A stretch of 64,000 bases of DNA from the NCBI RefSeq assembly GCF_000471905.2, contig NW_006495778.1, forward strand, positions 3,439,641 to 3,503,640, written 5' to 3'. The notes below the pieces were generated by a model. The model did not search any database and was not told the DNA's origin. It saw only the letters and a program-made list of their open reading frames with translations. Below, one piece after another: positions 54,591-64,000 of this stretch (position 1 is its first letter; each line of letters begins with the position of its first letter). This DNA comes from Amborella trichopoda. Taxonomy: Eukaryota; Streptophyta; Magnoliopsida; Amborellales; Amborellaceae. The translations under genes and the position numbers were made by a program.

Positions 54591-57500
54591 TTATTTCATG
54601 TGAGCAAATACCAAGAAAATTAAGCATACCCTATTTTTGGAACGCAAGGAGATAAATATCTTCAACATAATTCAAATTTATTAGTCCACAAATTTCATCG
54701 CAAGGCTTATGATCAAGTAGGTGATATGAGATTATTAAAAAACAAAAGAAAAAAGAAAAAAAGAGACAAAATCAATAACTCAAAAACTATAAAATTCAAA
54801 AGCACCAAACCAAACAATCCCAAAATGTTACCTCGAAAGCAAGGAAAAACTAATAAATTATCAAATATAAAATTATCAGGAACTACAATGTCCATGTATG
54901 ACAAAGAAGTTAAGTATACACCAAGGACTGATCTAAACAATAGGAAACCAGTGCAACAAATAAAGATATATCTAAGAACCGCAACAAAACAATAACAAGA
55001 AATAGAAACTATTCATTCCACTAAATCAAGGGAAACTAACAAGCTACAAACCAAAACAGAGAATAATAAAAATCTCAAAAGAGTAACAGTGGAGAAAGGT
55101 TAAGTGCAGATAGCAAAGGCGGCCAACCTTAGGTTGCAGAAACACTATAGTGCAAAACCCTAAACCCTCTCAAAACGGCCATAAATATCGCTAAAAAAAA
55201 ATTGTAAAAAAAAACACACAACAACAAATTATGTTACCTGATTTTGATGAAATCCAATATTACCCTGATCATTTGGCAAAAACAATGGATCAAATCGATG
55301 AAGAATGGCCACAAAAATCATGATTTGGAGGAAAACCCTAATCCGCTAAAAAAAAAACAAATTTCAGTCAAAAAATTCACAACAATGCATTGTTTTCAGT
55401 TTGATTCAACCCCAATCGATGTTTCCCCTCCATTATTGATAAAAAGAAACCAATATATTTTTACAAATCCAAAAGATTTTTTGGTGAAAAATGGGCAAAG
55501 CACAGAATTTACTGTAGTAGACCCGTTTTAACTATAGTTACCCGCCATTTTATTGTTGAAACTCGCCGTTTTACTTTTCAAAAATATCGTTCCGGTGCTA
55601 AACACAACGTTTTCCTATATGTTAGGAGAATCGACATGGGATGACTGATTCCTGGGTCGACCCTGGCAATTTCGTGCTAACTTGCCGATTTATAAAACAC
55701 TGCTTCATTCCTCTTGGATGGATCCACATGTATTGTGTTGCAAAACTCTAATTTATGTATGCAAAAGGTAGAAACATTCGGAGAAAAAACAACAAGCTCA
55801 TATGGAAAATATACCAAAGTCAAAGGGACGTTGCATACGTTATTCGAATGCTACCAACACCTGCAGTTCCTAACGATATTCGAATGCTACAAACACCAGC
55901 AGTTCCTATCGACAAACAACTGAAGACTAACTTACACTGGTATCCACATGGACATTTCATCAGATTGGTGGAAATGGAAGGTGAGTGTAGCCTTGGAAAC
56001 ATATCCCATACTCCATTGGATAGATTAAATATAGGAAAAGCATACAAAGAGACCATCTATTTTTGTTACAAGGAGATCACAATCACTCTTATTTGCAAGA
56101 TTTCAAATCGGGTGATTGTAAGAGTGTCATTGACCAGACTCATTATTCAATAAAAAAATTTCTCGGACTTTGTGATACATTTTGAGCCTATGACAGCTAA
56201 TGCCTAGGAGTAATTATGACCTCCTTGTAACAAATATAAATGGTCTCATAGCATACAATCCCTTAAATACACTTAAACCCACCCGAAATAATCTTATTTA
56301 ATCTTTCCTTTTAGATGCTTCCACTTGACAATTGGGAAGTATCATAACTCCTCTCCAATAATGTCTACAATGAATCAGATGATTAGAGAATACAGTTTAC
56401 ATTTAGTAGGGCAAGTGGATGATAGTTCAGTGGTTTCCCACCATCAGCAACCACAAACATATGGATGGAGATTAATACCTAATGCTACCTGGTTGAATGT
56501 CTTTGTGCCTAATCCAATTAATCTACCTATTCATGGGGACTGTTAGAGGAGAAAGTCATGGAGAACCATATACCAGAGTCCATTCCATATATAAACTTTC
56601 CGATAGTTAATAATCTCTAGCACCATGGAAAATCCTATGTTATCCGCGTAATCAACTTAGGATCACTAGGAATAGCTTGCAACATCAGTTTTGAAACGGT
56701 CCTTCATGAGTGCCCTCATTTTCCCTTTTACCCATGATCATTTGTCTAATACAAGAAGCAAGAAGGTAACCCACAATGAAATGTTGCCATAGAGTACTGT
56801 CTTTCCTTTTGAAATAAAATAAGGGGTCACTGCTCATTAAGCATCAATCAAATACAAAGTGCCACCTCATCAGCATTTTGAAAGCCTCGTATTGGTCCAA
56901 GTCCTAGTTTTGTGCGATTGCTACAAGTTCTTACGTTTTTTTTTCACTTGTAGTAGAAAAAAATCTTGAAGTGCATTCCATTCTAGCACAGACCTAGTGG
57001 GTGACTGGTTGGACCTAGCGATCCATTTTAAAAAAAGAAACGTATACAATGTATATTCATATCGATATCTGAGCGAGATCAACTCAAATCTCTTGCAAAA
57101 CGAGTTAATTTTTTTAGATTAGTAGGGAGAGTGGGGTAGGTCAAATTATAGATTTAGGGGCATCGCAGATCTTTGCATATTTGGTTCTCCTCTAAACATA
57201 CTGGCAGCGCCAGCTTCAGAATCCATTTATTAAACTTTAAAAATCTTAAATTCTACTACATTTAAGAAATAAAAAAACACACAAAAAATAAATAAATAAA
57301 TAAAAATAGAGAAATAAATAAATAATTAAAAAGAGAAAAATTACACACCTGGAAAACCTGAAGTAAGGACCTGCATCAGGACTACCGGTTGATTTACACC
57401 TTTGAATGCCCTCTCTTGCCTTCTTGAAGAATGACTTTGAATCTAGGAGATCTTACTCCTAAGATTTGATCTTGATTTTGAAGAGATTTTGAGAGGATTT

Positions 57501-58050
57501 ATTGGAGAGATTTTGAGGGGATTTGGACTTAGGGCCTTTAGCCTAACGTTTTTTAGGAATTTTTCCTACCTTTTCCAGAGGTTTTCCCTAATTTTTTAGG
57601 GATTTTTAGGATTTTTTCTATTTTCCTAGGTATTTTTGGTCGAATTTTCTATTTTTCTATGCTTTTCTATTTTTTTTCCCCTAATTTTCTTGGCATATTT
57701 AGGGAATTTCCTAATTTTCTAAGGATTTTTATAAGGATTTTTGGACTAATTTTTTGATGATTTTTCCAAGGAATTTCCTAAATTAAGGTTTTGAATTCAA
57801 ACCAGGTAAATTCTTAGCCCTAGTGAAAGAGCCCTCTAAGTTTAACGGCCAAATCCTTTCATCTTTCTTGTTGGGGTTAAGATACAAACTGTTACGAATC
57901 AGTAGGAGTTGTAATCATTTCGTCGTTGTAAGTCTTGCTTGTTATTTGGGAGATACATACTATCTTTCAATTAGGATTTCATTTCATGACTGGTTCTGTA
58001 GATTTCATTATAAAAGCTTCATGATAAGGTGCTCTCAATGGGAGGTTGGA
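54591..58050 (+). repeat. Tandem duplication unit A (~3.4 kb)
   Basis: Collinear with 58409-61868 at an offset of about 3,818 bases. Matching landmarks: TTATTTCATGTGAGC (54591/58409), GGCGGCCAACCTTAGGT (55120/59008), GGACATTTCATCAGAT (55949/59827), GGTTGGACCTAGCGATCCATTT (57008/60886) and TAGGAGTTG-AATCATTTC (57902/61722). Divergence is visible throughout. The content is mostly non-coding. One plus-strand frame (55755-56153) is partly shared by both units but has no motif I know. A low-complexity CCTAATTTTCTAGGGATTTT region lies at 57490-57790. Confidence 0.85.
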
Positions 58051-58408
58051 GATGGAACTACTATTCTTTTTGGCAAGCGAATTGGGTTGGGGAGTGTCCT
58101 TTGAAATACTCGAATCCACTGATTTTCAAAGTGGTAAGTGATCTGTTGGCAAAAATCAATGATATGTTTATTATGGAGAGGGGGGTTTGGGATATAAAGT
58201 GCTTGTATAATAGGGTGAATGACAACTTCATTAGCCAAAGGACAACTTTGTTAAACTTGTTGTATAAAGTTAAGTTATTCCAAGGCTTTAAAGATGAATT
58301 GATGTGGGAGGCAAATGTGATGGTTCTTTTTGGGGTAAATCAGCTTATCATATTTTGTTGCATAGAGAGTTCCACAAAACGTTAGTCTTCCTTTGGGTCC
58401 TATTTCAA
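58020..58408 (+). pseudogene. LINE fragment (zf-RVT region of reverse transcriptase)
   Basis: WEVGDGTTILF, then (one frame over) NWVGECPLKYSNPLIFKVV and WDIKCLYNRVND, then a DGSF-KSAYHIL segment near 58310-58350. These are the order and motifs of the zinc-binding region after the RT in plant L1-type LINEs. The fragment stops at about 58405, exactly where duplication unit B begins. Confidence 0.75.
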
Positions 58409-61400
58409 TTATTTCATGTGAGCCAATACCAAAAAATTAAGATACCTTATTGCTGGAACACAAGGAGAGAAAAATCTTAAACATATTTCAAATTTATTAG
58501 TCCACGAATTTCTTCGCTAGGCTTATGATCAAGTAGGGGCTATGAGATTATTCAAAACAAAAAAAATTAGAAAAAAGACAAAATTAATAACTCAAAAGCT
58601 ATAAAATTCAAAAGCACCAAACCAAACAATTCCAAAATGTTACACATAAAGCAAGAGGAAACTAAGAAATTATCAAATATAAAACTATCAGGAACTACAG
58701 TTTCCATGTATGACATAGAACTTAACTGTACACCAAGGCCTGATCTAAACAATAGAAAACCAAACTATAGCCAACAACAGAGTTCAAACATGGGGAAAGC
58801 GATTCACAGAATGAAAAAACCCAGGAAAAGAATTCAACTACTCCAATAAATAAGGATATATCTAAGAACTGCAACAAAACAGAACCAAGAAAAGGAAATC
58901 GTTCATTCCACTAAATAAAGGGAAAAATAACAAGCTACGGGCCAAAACAATGGATAATAAAGATCTCAAAATAGCAACAGAGAAGAAAGTTTAAGTGCAG
59001 ATAGCATAGGCGGCCAACCTTAGGTCACAGAAACGCTATTGAGCAAAACCCTAAACCCTCTCAAAAAAACTATAAATATTGCTAAAAAAACTATAAATAT
59101 CGCTAAAAAAAACCATAAAAAAAATACAAAACAACAAATTATGTTACCTAATTTTGATGAAATCCAGTATTACCACGATCATTTAGCAAAAACAATGGAT
59201 CAAATTGGTGAAGAATGGCCACCAAAATAACGATTTCAAGGAAATAACCCGCTCAAAGAAAACCAAAATTTCAGTAAAAAAATTCACAACAATGCATTGT
59301 TTTGGATTCGATTAAACCCCAGTCGATGTTTCCCTTCCATTATTGATAAAAAAGACAGTACATATTTACGGATCCAGTAGCTTTTTCGATGAAAAATGGG
59401 TAAAGCACATAATTTACTGTAGCAGACCCATTCTAACTGTAGCGACCCACCATTTTACGATTCAAAAATGCCTATTCGGCTCCAAACACAGGCTTTTTCC
59501 TATGTTTTTTGAGAATCAGCACAGGATGACCGATTCCTGAGTGATTCCGTGCCATCACGTCTTTTTTTAAAACACTGCTTCATTCCACTTGGATGGACCT
59601 GCATATATTGTATTTGCAAAACTCTAATTTATGCATGCAAAAGGGAGAAACATTCGGAGAAAAAACAACAAGCTCATATGAAAAATATACCACAGTCAAA
59701 GGGACGTTGCATACATTATTTGAACGCTACAGACACCAGTAGTTCCTATCGATCTTCAAATGCTACAAACACCAACAGTTCCTATCGAGAAACAGTTGAA
59801 GACTAACTTATAGTGGTACCCACAAGGACATTTCATCAGATCGATGGAAATGGATGGTAAGTATATCCTTGGAAACATATATCAGACTCCATTTGACATA
59901 TTAAATATAGGAAAAGTTTACAAAGTGACCATCTATTTTTGGTACAATGAATCACAATCACTCTTTTCTGCATATTTCAAATCGGGTGGTCATAAGAGTG
60001 TCATTGACCAGACTCAAAGTTTAATAAAAAAATTTCACGGACTATGTAATATATTTTGAGCTATTCAATATGACATCTAATGCCTAGAAGTAATTATGAC
60101 CTCCTTGTAACAAATATAAATGGTCTCATAGTATACAATTCCTTAAATATACTTAAACCCATCCAAAATAACCTTGTTTGATCTTTTCTTTTAGATGCTT
60201 CCACTTGACAATTGGAAAGTATCACAACTCCACTCCAATAATGGCTGCAATAAAATGAATCAGATGATTAGAGAATACAGTTTACATTAGGTACCGAAAG
60301 TAGATGACAGTTCAGTGGTTTCTCCAACAAACATGTGGATGAAGATCAATACCCAATGCTACCTGGTTGAATGTCTTTGGGCCTAATCCAATTAATCGAT
60401 CTATTCATGGGGACTTTCAGAGGAGAAAATCATGGAGAACCATATACCAGAGTCCATTTGATACATAAACTTTCACATATTTAATAATCTCTAGCACTAT
60501 GGGAAATCTCATGTTATCCGTGTCATCAACTTAGGATCACTAGGAATGGCTTGCAGCATCAGTTGTGAAGCCGTTCTTCATGAGTGCCCTCATTTTCCCT
60601 CTTACCAATGATCATTTGTCGAATACAAGAAGTAGGAAGGTAACCCACATTGAAATGTTGCCATAGTGTACTCTCTTTCTTTTTAGAATAAAATAAACGT
60701 TTACTGCTCATTAAGCATCAATAAAATACAAAGTGCCACCTCAACAGCTTTTTTCAAGCCTTATATTGGTCCAAGTCCTAGTTTTGTATGATTACTATAG
60801 GTTCTCACAGTTTTTTTTTGTTTCACTTGTAGTAAAAAAAATATCTTGGATTACATTCCATTCTAGCACAGAACTGATGGGTAACTGGTTGGACCTAGCG
60901 ATCCATTTTTTAAAAAGAAATGTATACAATGTGTTTACACGCGAATTTAGATCGATCTCTGAGTGAGATCAACTTAAATCTCTTGCGAAACGAGTTAATT
61001 TTTTTAGATTAGTAGAGAGAGTGGGGTCGCTCAAATTATAAATTTAGTAACATCACAGATCTTTGCAGATCTAGTTCTCCTCTAAACCTACGGGTAGCAC
61101 CAGCTTCAGAATCCGTTGATTAAACTTTAAAAAGTTTAAATTTTACTAACATTTAAGAAATAAATAAAAAAAACAACTAGAAAAATAAATAAAAATAAAT
61201 TAGAAAAATAGAGAAATAAATAAATAAACAAATAAGAGAGATATGTCACATACCTAGAAAGCCTGAAGTTAGGACCCACATCAGAAGTACGGGTTCATTT
61301 ACACCTTTGAATGCCTTCTCTTGCTTTTTTAATGACTCTAAGGTTTTGGATCTTTTAGAACTTATTCCTAAAATTTGATCTTAATTTTGAAGAGATTTTG

Positions 61401-61868
61401 AGAGGATTTTAACTTAGGGTCTCTAGCCTAAGGTTTTTCGGTAATTTTTGCTAACTTTCCAAAGGTTTTCCCTAATTTTCTAGGGGTTTTAGGATTCTTC
61501 CTATTTTCCGAGGTATTTTTAGTCAAATTGTCTATTTTTCTAAGCTTTTCAAGTTTTTTTTTTCCAAATTTTCTTGGGATTTTTGGGGAATTTCCTAATT
61601 TTCTAGGGATTTTCATAAGGATTTTTAGACTATTTTTTAATGATTTTCCAAGGAATTCCCGAAATTCATATTTTGGAATGCAAACCAGGTAAATTCTTAG
61701 CTAGTTACGAATAAGTAGGAGTTGAAATCATTTCATCGTTGTAAGTCTAGCCTGTTATTTTGGATATACATACTATCTTTCGATCGGGATTTCTTTCAAC
61801 AACTGACTATGTATATTCCAATGTAGATGCTTCATGATCAGGTGTGCTCGATGGGAGGTTGGGGATGG
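58409..61868 (+). repeat. Tandem duplication unit B (~3.4 kb)
   Basis: Second copy of unit A, same orientation. It starts inside LINE sequence (58405-58409) and ends in the same LINE motif (WEVGDGT at about 61857-61877) as unit A. It then joins a different part of a LINE, RNase H rather than zf-RVT. Confidence 0.85.
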
Positions 61869-62215
61869 AACGATTAATGAAGCAAAGTTGCTAGCAGCTT
61901 CAAGGTTTGAAACTTATCACGGATCGTAATGTTCAACACCCGTGCATTGCCGAGGGGGATTCCTTGAATGTTATTAATTGGTATAACCTCATATCAAGGC
62001 TCCATGGAGATTGAGATTGGAGTTGATGGAGATCATGGATCTGGTGCGTGAGAAGAATGTCACCTTCAGCATGCGTATAGGGAATATAACGAGTTTGCTG
62101 ATCTCTTGGCAAAGAAAGATGTTGATTTCTCGAATTTGATAGTTTTGCATGATCTTATTGTATGAGATCCTTGTAATTCTCCTTTATAAATACATTACAG
62201 AACGATGTAAAAAAA
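61850..62215 (+). pseudogene. LINE fragment (RNase H and poly-A end)
   Basis: WEVGDGT is followed directly by INEAKLLAA and an AEGDS-type segment, then YNEFADLLAKKDVDF (about 62085-62130) and a stop. AEGDS and ADxLAKK are typical of the RNase H domain at the end of plant L1-type LINEs. A short A-run at 62209-62218 may be the poly-A tail. The join between WEVGDGT and RNase H implies an internal deletion. Confidence 0.7.
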
Positions 62216-62218
62216 AAA

Positions 62219-64000
62219 GATGTGTCTATTGCAATAATATGATATGAGGTGTATGTAAATGTCATTTGATATAAAAAAACATGAAAATGTTGGACCTCAC
62301 TTTAAATTTTATGAAAATATGGACCAAAACATGCTTTTGCCAAAGAATTATGGATTGTACACAAATTTTTCTCACCTAATAAAACATTGTCTTCATATGT
62401 ATATAGAAATGCACCTCCAATCCTTAAAATTACCTAAACTTGTTTTATTTTTATATTAATGGAAAAAGTTATTCATCCAGGGGAAAAAGATAATATAGGG
62501 CAGCAACCTTGTCTATAGATAGTTTCAGTAATCTACACCGTTCAACTTAGTTTGACAATATAAATTTCATATCATCTTAAAAGACTTATTAAATCTATAT
62601 CTTCTAATTAAATAATAAATATAAAACACTGCAACCTTACTTCCACAAAGAAATTAATGGTGACCCATATAAGCAAACAAATGGCATCTAAGTAATACCT
62701 GATAACACAAGGAATAAAATCGTGAACTCTTGGATGAAGTTACCTGGAGTGCATTAAGTCAGTGTTTCAAAACCTAGATCGGCTGGCTTGATCGTAGACC
62801 TACTGGACCAAATGGGATCAACAAACCATGCCAGATCAAACCGATGTTTTAATTTTTTTTAAAAAATAAAAGTATTTTAAAACAATAAAAGGAAAAAATA
62901 AAACATAAAATTTTATCAAAATTTTTTAAAAAAATATTGTAGAACAATAAAAGTAAAAAATAATATAAATAATCAAATGGGTGGAACTAAACGACTTAGT
63001 CCAACTGAATCCCCCGGTTCTTTGATAATCTAGCTAGTTTCTTTGACAAAATTGATAAAGTCTATCGAAATTAGTCTCATTCCTCATTTTGGCAAGGAAC
63101 CTAGTCTATATCCACCTATTCCCAATTTGCATCGGCTACTCCTGATCCAACACATTGTTCTTCAATCATTACTTAAGTTGAATGATAATTAAGAACAGGG
63201 AAAAAAAGAGAATCATGGAGTATCGACACACTATGTACCCTTGAAACAAAATAGATAATAATAATTACGTAAGAGTAGGGACGTCACCGGGTCTGCTGGG
63301 GCTAGCTCAAGACCGACCCAAAAAAAGGCCCAAATTACTTTAGACCCGGCCTGACCTCAGCCCCAAAAATGTATTTTTAGCCCTTCCCCTAGCTGGAATC
63401 TGACTTGACCCGACCCGAATTTCAAAGTGGGTAGTTGTAAGAGTGTCATTTAATAAACACAAAGATCCAAAAATAAAATTCTCAGACTTCGTGACTCTCC
63501 CAAACTATCTAATTTGACATTTAATGAGTGAGACTTATTGTGACCTCTATATACGAATGGTAAATGACCTCTTTGTAAATAATCTCTATTTTTTTTACAT
63601 ATATAATCTCCATGTTCAAGATTATATATCCTTAAAAATTGGGTAAAAAAATCCATCTCAACAAAATATTTTTAAGAGAGAAGCAAGCAAGGGTGGTTCC
63701 GTTTGGGCCGCTCATCATGGCTACACTAGCTTGAAAAGAAAATCTTTTTAAACCTGGCCTGGGTCCAGCCCGAATCCTGAATATCACAAAAATATGGGTT
63801 AGTATCCAACCCAAACCATTGACAATCCCGCTTAAGAGCTGGAGAGAAAGCAATCTAAAATGAGAACTAATATTTATACAGGGGCATAAGAAGATACAAT
63901 CTAGATGGAGAAACAGTAAGTAAAGTGTTCTATGAATCCGTGGGTGCAAGACCCCGATGACTATTCAACGTGTATCTTTGAAATGGATATTGTGTTAAGT
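62219..64000. other. AT-rich end of the window
   Basis: No gene was recognised. A poorly conserved fragment of the unit A/B sequence lies at about 63418-63590 (listed separately). Proline-rich frames on the minus strand at 63632-63949 have no supported identity. A duplicated A/T-rich phrase (AACAATAAAAG-AAAAAATAA) lies near 62880-62960. Confidence 0.5.
63418..63590 (+). repeat. Third, partial copy of a unit A/B segment
   Basis: TTTCAAAGTGGGTAGTTGTAAGAGTGTCATT and the following TAAxTGACATTTAATG...TATTGTGACCTC match 56103-56245 and 59979-60125. It shows that at least this part of the duplicated unit is an interspersed repeat. Confidence 0.6.

Noticed and set aside
54713..54940. Minus-strand hydrophobic frame present in both duplication units (also 58567-58752)
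   Set aside because: Similarity between units is explained by the DNA duplication itself. The frames differ in length and no start context or domain was evident, though a captured gene fragment cannot be excluded.
63632..63949. A 105-codon minus-strand frame with hydrophobic segments
   Set aside because: No recognisable motif, biased composition, and it extends over repeat-like AT-rich sequence. Not enough to call a gene.

Overview
This window is nuclear DNA of a flowering plant, and almost all of it is nested transposable elements. The evidence is a degenerate CC-NB-ARC-LRR resistance gene of the RPM1-like type, two Mutator-like (MULE) transposase genes each accompanied by a plant mobile domain (PMD) gene, two Ty3/gypsy-type LTR retrotransposons, solo LTRs, Mutator-type MITEs and LINE remnants. 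I cannot name the species. No organelle or bacterial genes were seen, and no intact open reading frame looks like a working host gene.

Layout. 1-1.7 kb: gene-poor flank. 1.7-4.5 kb (minus): NLR pseudogene, nearly full length, broken by one exact 25-bp tandem duplication and one in-frame stop. 4.8-19.66 kb: a MULE (MULE-1) with inverted repeats of about 500-600 bp. It carries a plus-strand transposase remnant and a minus-strand PMD remnant facing each other. The transposase is split by two later insertions: a probable solo LTR at 6.6-8.1 kb and a long repeat here called family B at 9.5-13.06 kb. 19.67-20.28 kb: a foldback MITE built from nested palindromes, inserted at the MULE-1 edge. 22.1-33.6 kb: a degenerate Ty3/gypsy element with tRNA-Met-type PBS, gag, protease, RT and integrase. 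A 3.78-kb solo LTR with perfect 5-bp target duplications interrupts its RNase H region, and its two LTRs carry independent insertions of one MITE family.

33.75-34.76 kb: a truncated MITE of the same family. 35.4-51.35 kb (minus): a second MULE transposase plus PMD pair (MULE-2), in tandem rather than convergent. The PMD gene is cut by an 11.3-kb LTR element at 36.3-47.6 kb. That element has gag-like sequence, a possible antisense reading frame and no visible pol, so it looks like a TR-GAG type of non-autonomous element. A second family B copy sits inside it at 43.0-45.9 kb. 52.35-52.46 kb: assembly gap. 52.81-53.50 kb: the best preserved MITE of the family, with 9-bp target duplications. 54.6-61.9 kb: a 3.4-kb sequence present twice in tandem, both copies ending in LINE-derived sequence. 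62.2-64 kb: AT-rich DNA with no gene recognised.

How the pieces relate. Insertion order can be read from nesting: MULE-1 before its LTR and family B insertions; MULE-2 before the TR-GAG-like element, which probably preceded family B copy 2; the Ty3/gypsy element before its solo LTR and LTR-borne MITEs. The recurring theme is Mutator-type biology: two transposases, two PMD genes, and at least five MITEs with 9-bp duplications or GGGAAAATT/GAGAAAATT-type termini. Many of the elements contain tandem arrays of short palindromes. Assignments come from reading motifs by eye; no database search was run.
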